A DNA stretch of 64,000 bases from Durusdinium trenchii (Eukaryota; Sar; Dinophyceae; Suessiales; Symbiodiniaceae). Shown here piece after piece: positions 57,101 through 63,475 of this stretch (its first letter is position 1; every line of letters begins with the position of its first letter). The DNA lies in contig CAXAMN010026362.1 in the NCBI GenBank assembly GCA_963970005.1, positions 494,556-558,555 on the forward strand, written 5' to 3'. Below the pieces are notes generated by a model, which had not been told where the DNA came from, searched no databases, and saw nothing but the letters and a program-made list of their open reading frames with translations. Position numbers and translations under genes: made by a program.

Positions 57101-60100
57101 AGCGGAATCTTGTTCGCGTTCTGGTCGATGAGGTATGGCAATTGATTTGCCGGCCATATGAATGAGTACCCTTGTTCCATGCACCGTTTCCCGATGGAAA
57201 AGACTGATGGTGTGCTCTCCAACACGTGTGCCTCGGACTTCATGGGTAGTTCGTCCACATTGATGTCCACCATCTCTGATGTACTAGTTACACCATTCGC
57301 TGTCATGAAACTCACGGACTTGGGTCCTTCCTTGGTGGTAAGGCCCATGGCATTGACTTTCTCTCTTGAGATCAAATCGTGTCCACATCCCGTGTCCATG
57401 ATGAAGCGTATTGGTGGTCCATCATACCTCTCCACGGCCATGAACATCGTGTCTCCTGGTATCGTGTAGTTGACAGAATCCTTCCTTACTACCTCGCTGG
57501 TGTTGGAATCAGACAGGTCGACGTTCACCTCGATTCCTTCATCTTGAGTGATCTGTATCCATGCCTTGGCAATGTGTTCGGCAGAAAATAGCTCCATCAT
57601 CTTACCTTTGGCATGTGCTACTCGTGCAGCTATATTGCTCACTCTGAGGGCTCTCAACGACGAAATGAACTCGGTATCCACCTTCTGCACTTCATTCTTC
57701 TTCTTCCTGAGGGGACGGGTGTTTAGCTCGTTACCAGGGTCGCAGGTGAACGTGGTCACGTTCGCCTGGTCATCGAATCTGACTTTAAAGCGAAGCGCCA
57801 GCTCACCTTGTTGTACGTTGGGAAGTGCGGGTTGTACGTCCTCGTCATCACTCTCGATGTCTCCGCAAAGCATGAAGGCTGGCGCAGCCGGTTTGGGCTT
57901 GGCTTTGCCTTTAGCCTCCTGCTTTGTAGCAGGAGCAGCTTGATGCTGACGTCGACATTTGTCCCCGAACTTGCACGATCCTTTCTGCCAATTCCAACAG
58001 ACCTGATCCTTCATTGGCTTAGGGCTACTGCTCCTGCCACCAGGACTCTTTGATCTGTCACCCTTGAGGCTTTCTGGTTTCTTAGCAGAACTTTTGTGCT
58101 TCTCTTGGTGACTAAACTTGCATTTGTCTCCTCTAGAACATCCGTTTTTCCCATGGAAGTGGAAAGCGCATCCTATCTTGGACGTATCTGCTGGAGTCGC
58201 TGACCTGCCACGATCCCCCTTTGGGCTCTTCGTGGTTGATCTTCCACGATCCTGCTTCTTGTCCTTCTTGTTGTGGTCCTTCGGATTAGCCTGAGGAAGT
58301 ACTGGAGCGGCGTCATGTTTCGGTGGATCGGCCTTGGTATTCTTGGGTTTCGCTTTAGGGTCCTTCTTCTCCGCCGCTGGTGTGGCTTTCACGATGTTCC
58401 CAAAAGCTTTTTCCCTTTCTTTCTTGTTTGTGGTCTCGATTGATTTCCGTATCCACTTCGTCATGATCTCTCGTAACTTCTGGTAGGTCTTATCCGGATC
58501 CTTATCCAACATGTTGTCATACACAGACAAGTCTAACGCCATAACTTTGGAATCCTTAATCTTATCCCAAAGCAGGTTGCGAAGTGCTTTGTCAAGAAGC
58601 ATGTCATCCGCATCCATACCTGATATGATCTCATCCCACTGTCCAAGGAATCTGGATAGTTGATTATCCCCAGGGAACTTTAGATCGAATAAGTGCTTGG
58701 ATGCATACATCACATCAACGTTGTCGGCACTCCGGAAACTATCGACGATCAACGCTAACATTTCTCGTCCCTTGACCATTCCAGGAGTTGTGCCTCTCGC
58801 ACGTCTCTGCATCATCTGTCTCACCTTCAGTTGTACGTCATGAGATCTCTCACCTGCTGCGTGGATGATCGTGTGTAGGGTGATACCTAGCTTAGCGTCT
58901 ATGCTAGCGAACCTTGCCTCGCCTGATGTCTCGAGTAGAAATGGGTCATATGGTGATCTGAAGGCATCCGAGAGCCATTGGATCCAGTCTTCTTGTTTCT
59001 CGTCGCCCGATGCCGTCACGACTGCCGCAACAACCTGGGATTTCCAAACCTCCAGGTCGTGTATCTTGGGCCATGCAGGGATGTTGATCTTCTCGTGTTC
59101 CTTCCGAGATATCTTGGAGCCACCTGAGCTGGAGGATGAAGCGGCACCATGTTCGGTTGCGGCTGCATTCTCTGCACTCATGCGCTCTTCTTCGTACCTC
59201 TTCCGGTACTTATTCCTCTCATCTCTGAGCCGTGATGCATGCGCTTCGAATTCCATCATGTCCTGTTGGTTCTGCATCATACCTTCGTAGTACTCAATTG
59301 CCTCTTTCTCCTCGGACCTCAATGACTTTTCAGTACGTTCAAGTTCCGCTCTAAGCTTGGTCATCATCTCACTCTCCACATTGGGTTCTGATCCCATGTC
59401 TGGTGGTTTCAACTTCAGTGCGACCTTCAGTTGTGCTTCACTTGCGCTTGATTCGTTCAATTCTTCCTGAAGACGCTTCAGCATCCTCTCTTTACGTAGA
59501 ATGTCCTCTTCCAACATGTTCACCTTGACTTCGGCCTTCTTGAGTTTGGCGTTGGATGGTTGAAAAGGTCGATCGGATCTTTGAATCCTCGTCTGAGTCA
59601 ACTCCTCGTTCGCCTTCTTCAATTGCTCTCTGATGCTCAAGATGAACTTGTCCTGAGTATTAGATCGGTTGTTGAGCTCCTCATTCTCTTCTGATAACCA
59701 TTTGATCTTGCTTGCATATATTGCTTCCCTCATCTTCATCTCTTCAGCATATTCGTGTTTGTTTCTGGCACTCTGCCTTTGTAGTCCCACTAACTCCTGT
59801 CTACACAGGTCCTTGACGTTCTCAGCATCTGCGATTGTAGTCATGACCTCGGTTACGGCTCGATCTCTTTCTGCCGATATAGCCTGGATCTCTTCCGCGC
59901 CGATGTTCACAACTTGACTAACCATCTCTGCGCTGTTGCGATCAGCGTACTCCCCTAACTGGGTGAGACGATCCCGCATTGCCACACGATCAGTGTCCAT
60001 CTGGTATTGCAGGTCGTGTGCTGCCGAGAGCAAACAGTCTCTGGATTCTGTAAGTTGGGTGATTCTTCGTTGATTTCCATATCCTTCGACATAACATTCT

Positions 60101-60603
60101 TCGAGGTGTGTCATCACTACTTCGTGGACTTCGGTCTCGTGTTGTATAATCTGGTTCTGTCTCTGCTCACATTCGACCATCCATGCGTTTTGGTGGTTCA
60201 ACATATGCACTTCGGCAAGTAGTTGCGCACACTTCGCATTCAGGTCTCCATCGGCCCGTGCTAGTTGTAGGTTGTCAGTACTTGCCCTTGCTCCATCTCC
60301 AGCTTCGCTGTCCGACGGCACTGGTACAGCTGACCCATCCTCCAATGCTAACACTCTCACAGCTCCGGTGTCAGTCCTCCTCCTTGTCTCCCTAGGGCTA
60401 CGGCCTGATCTCGGTGTCCCCCCAGGTGGTGTCGAGTGTGCTGACGGGGAACGACTTCGTGCTCTACCTGTCGCACCTTCTCTCACCGCTGTCAGAGTCT
60501 CCGCTTCGATCGTACCTGGACTAGAGTTGTGGGATGCACTCACCCGATCTGCGGCCGCAGCAGCTGCTCCAAAAGATGCAGTGCTGGCGTCGGATTGGTC
60601 CAT
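45193..60603 (-). CDS. Giant copia polyprotein (Gag-PR-IN-RT-RH plus extension ending in a Tpt1/KptA-like domain)
   Basis: 5,136 residues, ATG at 60601-60603. Segments: Ser/Arg-rich start; long coiled coils (~120-510); capsid-like region (~530-760); two CCCH zinc fingers (~811-831 and ~868-888); aspartic protease IMDTGCGHDL (~1067); HHCC-type zinc segment (~1338-1362); integrase with YSDDAPQF and SLAERNNQ (~1443-1475, D-to-E spacing 30, a little short); RT with VIYVDDLKLAG (~2204); RNase H with FADADYAGCGQS (~2420) and YDDNQAMINV (~2506). Standard copia proteins end here, at ~2,590. The extension holds a PCTGGSAWSR domain (~3056-3190), Cys-rich patches, a CCHC knuckle CIHCMESGHTTLNC (~4575) and, at ~4785-5040, a Tpt1/KptA-like fold with KLRHRIGR (~4795), FHATNLGALTSIMRRGL (~4956) and GRDSIHF. 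Tpt1 removes 2'-phosphates from RNA using NAD+. The frame is intact. Confidence 0.92.
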   Translation of the reverse strand: MDQSDASTASFGAAAAAADRVSASHNSSPGTIEAETLTAVREGATGRARSRSPSAHSTPPGGTPRSGRSPRETRRRTDTGAVRVLALEDGSAVPVPSDSEAGDGARASTDNLQLARADGDLNAKCAQLLAEVHMLNHQNAWMVECEQRQNQIIQHETEVHEVVMTHLEECYVEGYGNQRRITQLTESRDCLLSAAHDLQYQMDTDRVAMRDRLTQLGEYADRNSAEMVSQVVNIGAEEIQAISAERDRAVTEVMTTIADAENVKDLCRQELVGLQRQSARNKHEYAEEMKMREAIYASKIKWLSEENEELNNRSNTQDKFILSIREQLKKANEELTQTRIQRSDRPFQPSNAKLKKAEVKVNMLEEDILRKERMLKRLQEELNESSASEAQLKVALKLKPPDMGSEPNVESEMMTKLRAELERTEKSLRSEEKEAIEYYEGMMQNQQDMMEFEAHASRLRDERNKYRKRYEEERMSAENAAATEHGAASSSSSGGSKISRKEHEKINIPAWPKIHDLEVWKSQVVAAVVTASGDEKQEDWIQWLSDAFRSPYDPFLLETSGEARFASIDAKLGITLHTIIHAAGERSHDVQLKVRQMMQRRARGTTPGMVKGREMLALIVDSFRSADNVDVMYASKHLFDLKFPGDNQLSRFLGQWDEIISGMDADDMLLDKALRNLLWDKIKDSKVMALDLSVYDNMLDKDPDKTYQKLREIMTKWIRKSIETTNKKEREKAFGNIVKATPAAEKKDPKAKPKNTKADPPKHDAAPVLPQANPKDHNKKDKKQDRGRSTTKSPKGDRGRSATPADTSKIGCAFHFHGKNGCSRGDKCKFSHQEKHKSSAKKPESLKGDRSKSPGGRSSSPKPMKDQVCWNWQKGSCKFGDKCRRQHQAAPATKQEAKGKAKPKPAAPAFMLCGDIESDDEDVQPALPNVQQGELALRFKVRFDDQANVTTFTCDPGNELNTRPLRKKKNEVQKVDTEFISSLRALRVSNIAARVAHAKGKMMELFSAEHIAKAWIQITQDEGIEVNVDLSDSNTSEVVRKDSVNYTIPGDTMFMAVERYDGPPIRFIMDTGCGHDLISREKVNAMGLTTKEGPKSVSFMTANGVTSTSEMVDINVDELPMKSEAHVLESTPSVFSIGKRCMEQGYSFIWPANQLPYLIDQNANKIPLSVHDNIPYIKVNDDDGRCLPRPDGLATILHRILSGVGHEDEATAGQETQQEELPPKKPRRRRRKKKDNQRDRNGDSDINPAVAGVEGEPEEHDDDRYSPEEEYDGEDPRFDRDHEGQPEEAGGDEHGGDADSEREESDIGEDEEGLLEVDVVDGEARLSKPGVLKNEAKSILHLMTHRYKNPYCKSCVRAKMKHYKTSKGAFKRKLKAFGDLITFDLMNTQKMARDGIMPDKDVLVIRDRFTGVIWGYPLKASNNDEVVQAMKHYIGKRKVTNAYSDDAPQFESALKELRIPLDQSLPGHPQNNSLAERNNQFMMLTTSTCLLEAGLPPCFWPFAVECVSHLLNIEKLSDGSSAWLKLHKSEFPGMVIPLGAKVFFKPSDARERDQDHKFDPKSIPGIFAGYVMGTGMNWSRKYKVWAISDFAQLNLGYDAERPLRKLITPHITEKIFQDDGIEFPLKKEYERLNSTLEGMKVLKERSGSPDAPTNPELPDPDDSDDQDDDDDAPDPPDGDLKSKANEIDAIEDEKTEELAEKKKEDYSGPDHYSAGGPGDNIIYLNNDGEHVKIAKDGRLYRVGSDGRRLFHNSPRPKDYLTPEEWQKLSVKDRAIAKKAGKHVDRVVDRLSKKAKGLGSSTDKKEDEEPDELLKDLEDAKKGDEGGSEKKSKKDKKDKKTKKDKKSKKEKKSKGEEEKGEGGPSLAMPTTFMEWDTDDDEDPWSPKSFTSESTCVPSDEEFLTDWDESAMWEDSDDNLAMAAWKTENVYNPLNGQICCCITGDPIDNDIVDEPFPTMPCVVRDTQHRPKLMGNRLFNAVVSRPVSRAEILSNKKAMQSMLDEWGGLWDEETFDGSWLREYDEIVATSKKKGEEVHLARVHGICVEKNYQLPDDDPKRKFKGRGVLLGDQVKNQNFEAALFQDLGNSPATFEAARWADFYGCLEGNDVQVADAIRTYIQALLGGVPCWAELPWEAWPKHLQEEITRRGLKRPMCRVNKALYGHPDSGTMWEQHCDESVRALEFKPVGPEWPSMYYHEKLDLLLVIYVDDLKLAGPKENLKKGWDLLRSKLRIEPETEVGLYLGCVLSKGEDKLADGSKVTTMTYDMSALLKMSVVKYLDIVGKDTVLKKVATPMLPDVTKDHPSRAPCSTQKGLAVTCTWCGTCFSPDQAASKARSTDDDVKSDTKEQPRGTLAPHAASLLMKLLYAARIARFDLLRAINVLARNVTKWTVADDAKLHHLMCYVHHSADQKMVGWVGDSKADLSLALFADADYAGCGQSLKSTSGAHMHVQGKRTRFPLAGGSKRQGCVSHSTPEAEIVAADYALRTLGIPSISAWETLMRTPPRIVFYDDNQAMINVMRSGRNPTMRHMERTHGISITWLYEMFKRDYLLLVYEVTARMAADIHTKGFDDANSWKHACMLINILSDDGLRSQALLDLMKPTHDGLSYAKQLQKDRYSKVPIYPYTTIPVVPPHLYQPGLSSKEGLQEIPGCDPYVMVRTPKLYRLRPPRAPSDMAYLRSTWILQDAQWQQIEDKVDPNLEPVRFDRWVERAFFQFHPLSSPLPEASAPASSHFNAAILPRLLFSLRPLVQCRELQQTLRDSSLYLSIHHCSTSALHVLNALTRLVHGGNGGSGGPSMIFDNFVSDPEEQEHSVHDHWEVDEEARTLTRIHSSPRRKAFCPGDAPSCPVDMSRIKDDRMTYRQGSQFESSDFEDCVKDYWRHSGRGTHTKTQLRWIGKTVFTLRGNDAESENEEAKSAAIALCSTPKRMKTIPLKDIIVPTFVSVSKAKSEESKEHRIVDVNLRRHDGEIAYRYQFVLCEEDDNLAARDEQMVIDLYDIGKEPAFILLCSEECNHFTHLAAKHDCTIVTVSQSDDLTSPYGIARALAAVRSEKDAVMFAGPCTGGSAWSRYNAKVSDAIAKSIELKRALYWDLWERFETVMVRVLRIGAAALFELPRYCAYWKDQRVQRLLSGTDCDCHVFDGCMYGLGAEFNDSHSDKKLIKKPWKIVSWNLEFGNQLSRTCDKSHSHRDCAGKYTKTTQLYNKKIVGIILKTVTKRIAEFRKSEKKMHAVPCLMIRALGSSFNERSVCDATSNETVYTCDEHGTQISHARRIEPHGIHDFQACCVCSCDHSTASPVRFSDVAMASVGGVMNYNSNTSGYPTFIIKILDGLVEMKERGQITLPPRMSRSTHGLDVVEAWIAVGIPPLVPLSINYAMSRTKSDDTKFLTASLKKLVGYMNEEEKKEKTGDLARRYKLSMATIKGRFGNDASGVFSNLSRYLVEPEEIGAIDDLWDDVRDFINSGRLNDTMVAYQQWRNLSGSANESMNMREAADPSDHVYATRLESYYTIFSSIFYHTSDKLTSRNAKEKVQELIETVNREVRNMALAIRVHNSDNALDKIHVIDVLEDLIARKRGLPKYRSAAQNHMETFLGSMSVMVQYLDNCKPPVALIIPEELRFMREKVMPMINEWIPVEPTMFRVQYNAAAAESGRQNEYNRRSSAFKSYTEYIEEMKKKIEDKVIPSLPFWDMVESEGPEPPDVAHRPKWCPPLQIYGDFARPKAKPMPRAPRPPPPSSSFEQQNFSERPSDSSTGHGPASSKRWGRTGGSESTGAASRDVSVTTWFRMPLPMGSSKYYVFGKDYFSRDMKVYAMVSANQVPSGHIVEGPCTINGQMTWLQYLRRLTSYLMFWHGEYQETVINRNYYKEDAHWFAQYTNIYDSTQVSLAGGLPSPRTLYNLCYPMEAKVNDEAELELRMRETLKGFIPSVTCQPATRTIDGESVHCEFIGAMKTSKVILVSDFEYITKSNSGKQTVFAQSLLSLGWDKVINMSCTPEYKKGAMTDPYGFINFVRDRIDDVKRHEPTSIHVWLSLSNLVTAGEKGTYKTVIAPTDFVPRLRDVIVKLDACCQLPTFVRICADVEFHHAVGSFGKIANMIKDELSLNGMMSTTSDRFWRAISVAGSGHPYSMKSGTSLVHAVMEKYLFREKMLASCFMAPDPLTEANSLHDPNLEHVLQDKERLYQYLFGDSVRGSHAYQSTAEPSGENESERRKREKVRRENKMPWMDEYWGVLQPEPIYSRTQRWYVIDDFKEGEEICCDYCLVCHPIDSDLKDDCYAECINGAANRCRGMSAEDYVQKRFHACARLLHNFGMGQTVSSPTVVISEMNPHDDLMKFLHEAMIIFNENPGFQKEISFFGGIRLSSTMTENFFKTRRGPSIHVEKQIVGSAKYYQGSYDLGNVCYTKYLKTILEPDVFRTIFGDDPTEERVGDMVEALLGMFEIAQLLRHMFRGWGDIEALRTGLEESIKRVTASLYDRTTYENRKRSTIRTLDPHSDEAANVALILVRMRTMPPPEFDIDHFFEIGKEPEQGTEATDQPEAEGVDMETECGQEKEEQDVDMSDPKTSILQAIDEFEKKIGQAEFCIHCMESGHTTLNCKKTLSSSPSVTSVLSDWKKRVKGEVAPDDVPSGHPTEEPKKKKQRASPTPERKVDSEFRRKEMLKARVVTMFDHDGFTLIESADGVEGGPHSCNGRKLVEAGPRDMKVVYEFVEKAFVHSSSLTPKACHHFYPLPTRREKGYKPIDPMTMVGKVELVPINGVTFAAKNSDYGNHKYPTPDCRVPEYSQASQALSRRLGAKLRHRIGRQFRTGGRLAPIKCDEGAWVSWEDLLGDNAVWEDGYHYGNIDIVTKKARLEKYFDQNYECFRITKRVRFQMLAVRVHPDELNEPDDPMEKGWINELKDMGISKGRLHHSDGWCFPVAVRATSAHSTDGGGYDVTINIDHIGSRMTNDVALSMVTAFHATNLGALTSIMRRGLVPGGLGSSGRDSIHFTCFPPWAWEQGYKGKPWLGRKVALSDRPVVLYIPVWKLQEYGLLISATGSLLVENVVPFDEVKGAWLQCDNAEPGQPEEIEWIRLLNGEPDPGSYLVLESKYGNPIMIPRFQKLESLAVEVQDDTYSEDDAKISKLLGMIEESGVYPELI

Positions 60604-60696
60604 CTTCAGTGACTGAGGGTAACTGATCTATCCGATGCGTGTGCGTTTAGATGGTGTTGTGTAAGGCCGCAGCTCGTACCCAGCTCAAAGGAGTCT

Positions 60697-60713
60697 GGCT
60701 ACGGCTGATAACC
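60697..60713 (-). promoter_or_regulatory. Candidate primer-binding site
   Basis: On the minus strand GGTTATCAGCCGTAGCC follows the 5' LTR with no spacer. Its complement contains GG-CTGATAA-CC, which looks like a tRNA anticodon loop (anticodon GAT) rather than a tRNA 3' end. This recalls the 5'-half tRNA priming known for Drosophila copia. The tRNA identity is inferred only. Confidence 0.5.
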
Positions 60714-60873
60714 TGCGAACGGATGGAAAGGTGTGCCCTGGCCCCGTTCTAGCCCTTAGTTCAACATGAAGCTCGCGCGCTAAAGCTCTTTTTTACCTGG
60801 TTGGGCACTTGAGCCAAAAGTATATGGCATGTACCTGTATAGCGACTATACTGGGACCCCATCCCTATTGACA
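60714..60873 (-). repeat. LTR (5' LTR of the copia element)
   Basis: 160 bp, identical to 43447-43606. The spliced-leader-like TTTTGGCTCAAG is at 60808-60819, 54 nt from the outer edge in the sense direction. Confidence 0.95.
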
Positions 60874-60878
60874 TCTAT
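60874..60878. repeat. Copia target-site duplication, right copy
   Basis: TCTAT, matching 43442-43446. Confidence 0.9.
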
Positions 60879-60969
60879 CAAATACGATCACAAACCTCAT
60901 TGGGCCATTTTCTCTTGGCCATTTCAAGTGGATCAACAAACACCCTCACAGATCCAACGGTACAAAGCA

Positions 60970-61280
60970 ACCTGGTTGAACTTACGAGCGTCAGCAGTCC
61001 AACGCCCAAACAACGTCCAACGAACATCGCCTTGAGCATCGCAGCTCTTTGCACCGACCTCGGAAGAAACGCGCATGCACTGGACTGGACGCCGGAACGG
61101 GCAGCACCGTTTGGGCGGTCCGAGGTGTGTCCGTTTGACGTCGGCCGGTGACGGGTGGGCACAGCTGGGCGGCCCCCACGCGAGGGCGCCCTTGGCCATA
61201 GCTGGTGACCAGGATGCAGCGGAGGCCCAGCCCTCGAGTGGCCTGATAGGAGAGGCCGACACAGGCATCGACTTTTCAAG
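60970..61280 (-). CDS. Possible exon next to the copia insertion
   Basis: A minus-strand frame open for about 100 codons with strongly GC-biased third positions, containing a Pro/Ala/Ser-rich start (SASPIRPLEGWASAASW) and a DVRWTLFGRWTADA end. The plus strand is also open across 61075-61290, so the strand call is uncertain. Product unknown. Confidence 0.25.
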
Positions 61281-61436
61281 GAGGCCATAAAAGACCGGAG
61301 ATATCGACAGAATTCTCTTGAATGTTCCTTTGGAATTGGGTTTGGAGATGGCTTTGGACCTACAGCCAGCAGGTTGCAAAGGGGCAAGAAGTGTTGATTG
61401 CTTCTCATGCTTCTTCAATCTACCACATAGAAAACT

Positions 61437-61490
61437 ACTAGGTTGGAGGCCATCGTTAGTAGGTTGGAGGCCATGGCTAGTAGGTTGTGC
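61437..61490. repeat. Family B repeats
   Basis: Three units of TAGGTTGGAGGCCATCG / TAGTAGGTTGG. Confidence 0.82.
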
Positions 61491-61524
61491 GCCAATGAGT
61501 TCTCATATTCTAATAGCAAACATT

Positions 61525-61624
61525 GTTACTACTAGTAAGGCCCTTGTTACTAGAAGCGATGCACTTGTTNNNNNNNNNNGTTACTACTAGTAAGGCCCTT
61601 GTTACTAGAAGCGATGCACTTGTT
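61525..61624. repeat. Duplicated family A block around a 10-N gap
   Basis: Positions 61525-61569 and 61580-61624 are the same 45 bp, separated by exactly ten N. It looks like an unmerged contig overlap inside a family-A array. Confidence 0.9.
61570..61579. other. Assembly gap (10 N)
   Basis: A fixed-size scaffold gap within the repeat block. Confidence 0.99.
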
Positions 61625-61844
61625 ACGTTCGTAGCTTATTGCATCAGTCAGCTTGGGCGGCAACTCGACATTCGGTCTCTGCTGCATCTTGATCGGGCTG
61701 ACCTGGACGTAGATTGATCTCGTCGATGAATCCGTCCGATGAAAAAACTGACGTCGTCGTTGACACCGATGGAACCGATGAACAAGCAAGGCTTTTGACG
61801 TCGTCGTTGACCACCAAACATAGAAAAGCACCAGCAATGCCCTC

Positions 61845-61920
61845 AAACCTAGAAGCGATGGCCTCCAACCTACTAGCAATGGCCTCCAACCTAAGAGCGA
61901 TGGCCTTCGATTTACTAGAT
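61845..61920. repeat. Family B repeats, reverse orientation
   Basis: AGAAGCGATGGCCTCCAACC, TACTAGCAATGGCCTCCAAC and TAAGAGCGATGGCCTTCG modules. Confidence 0.83.
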
Positions 61921-62139
61921 CCCTTCGTTGACCACCAAATATAGAAAAGTAGATCCCCACAAACGAAAATCTGTCAAAAAGCCGTGCCACTCTCTATTTG
62001 CCGCCAACGCTTCGTCTACCGTCGAACCGGTCGGTTTCAACGTCTTCTTTGGTCGCTTCGTCTGGGAGCCACGCAAAGGCAAAGGCTCCAGGTGCCTCGT
62101 GAAGTCGATTCATCCAACATCGTGATGAATAACCCCTCT

Positions 62140-62195
62140 TCCTATTAGGTTGGAGGCCATTGCTAGTAGGTTGGAGGCCATTGCTATTGCATCAA
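62140..62195. repeat. Family B repeats
   Basis: ATTAGGTTGGAGGCCATTGC and TAGTAGGTTGGAGGCCATTG. Confidence 0.82.
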
Positions 62196-62890
62196 GGTGC
62201 TCGCCCAAGCATCCACCACCTTTTTGGTGCTTTTTGCAGTGGAAGAAGCATGCAAAAGCCTCTTCAAATCAACGCCCCTGCTGTTTTGGTCCGAGCGCCT
62301 CGGACCATTTCTCCACCAAGGCAGAGAAGGAGGAGCTGCGTTTCACAGCCACCTGCGACGAAATGGATCCAATCGATCTGATCCTCACTGGATCGTCAAA
62401 GCAATGGCCTTCAACAAAGGCATTGTCGCATAATCCTTCGAAAAAGAACTCCATGATTGTAACAACACCAATGCTGCTGTCGAGTTGTTGAGGTTGTTTC
62501 GTCTTCTTTTTTGAAAGGTGCTGTGTTCGATTCCAAGCAAACGCAATGCGGATTTTGGTGTCAAGATGTGTCAAGAAGGTCACGAGCCAACCGTTTGTCT
62601 GATTCTGCAACATCGGAGAAAGGATGAACTAAAGTGCGCTGGTCTAGCCTCAGCTCATAATATGATCATATTATCGCTGGATAGGAGAATCCCCAAACCA
62701 ATAGGCGTAGCCGCCAAACCAACGGGGAGACACCCCCAAACGGAGCCCGTTCGTCCCCTGCCGGGCCTTCACGGCATGCCGCTGGCCGCTCACCATGCGC
62801 TGCAAGCGCGCGGGGCTTAGGGGCCGGGGCCCATGGCTAGGAGGCCTGGGAGCCCGGAGAAAAGGAGTGAAGAGAAGGAATTCTAATTCT
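62195..62890. other. Stretch without an assigned gene
   Basis: Open blocks exist on both strands around 62197-62490 but with no clear third-position bias or motif. A GC-rich segment at 62720-62850 is also uninformative. Confidence 0.4.
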
Positions 62891-62894
62891 TATT

Positions 62895-63165
62895 GTTACT
62901 AGTAGTAAGGCACTTGTTACGTTCGTAGCTTCTTGTTAATACCAGTAAGGCACTTGCTCCGTTCGTAGCGATGCACTTGTTCCTAGAGAAAGAAGACAAA
63001 AAAGGTAGCATCCTTGCTACTAGTCGAAATGCCCTTGTTACGTTCGCAGCTTCTTGTTCCTAGTAGGAATAGTAGCATCCTTGCTCCGTTCGTAGCGATG
63101 CCCTTTGTTACTAGTAGCGATGCTCTTGCTACTAGTAGCTTCTTGCTACTAGGAGGTTCTTTGCG
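62895..63165. repeat. Long family A repeat array
   Basis: At least ten units alternating TTACTAGTAGTAAGGCACTT, GTTCGTAGCGATGC, CTTCTTGTTCC and relatives; the longest family-A array in the window. Confidence 0.88.
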
Positions 63166-63298
63166 GAGTCGACTTTCTTTACTTTCTTCCTTCCTTCCTT
63201 TCTTTTAATAAATGGGCCTGAAGGGGCTTGAAATCTGGAACGCTATGTAAAGAAGAATACCTCTGCCTTTATTGAATCTGAAATCTGTTCAAGAAGCC

Positions 63299-63475
63299 CT
63301 AGCAGTATCTGAGTGTGCGCACGGTGGTTGGCATGGCAAGCCGGCTGCTGCCATAGAAGATTTGTTGACAGATGGGGAATAAGCCTGCGTCGGTGCCGCT
63401 CTGCACAAACCGGTTCCCAGCGTCGTGCGGTTGGTTCCAGCTGGTCGTGCGATCAGTTCGTGCGATCGGGCTGTC
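63299..63475 (-). CDS. Unassigned C-terminal exon
   Basis: A minus-strand frame with very high third-position GC, about 55 codons, containing WNQPHDAGNRFVQSGTDAG and a terminal RLAMPTTVRTLRYC before TAG. A second frame on the same strand is also open (to 63289) but has weaker codon bias. The family-A array at 62895-63165 lies just downstream. Family not recognised. Confidence 0.35.
   Translation of the reverse strand, partial: DSPIARTDRTTSWNQPHDAGNRFVQSGTDAGLFPICQQIFYGSSRLAMPTTVRTLRYC

Larger units (their letters stand above)
43447..60873 (-). mobile_element. Complete Ty1/copia-type LTR retrotransposon, 17.4 kb
   Basis: 17,427 bp with identical 160-bp LTRs, a 5-bp target-site duplication (TCTAT), a primer-binding-site candidate abutting the 5' LTR and a G-rich polypurine tract abutting the 3' LTR. 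All reads on the minus strand. Internal order: 5' UTR of 110 nt; a 5,136-residue polyprotein in copia order (integrase before RT); a 354-residue second ORF; a 3' UTR of about 470 nt. Known copia elements are usually 5-10 kb, so this is unusually long, mainly because of about 7.6 kb of open frame downstream of RNase H. Identical LTRs indicate recent insertion. Confidence 0.96.
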
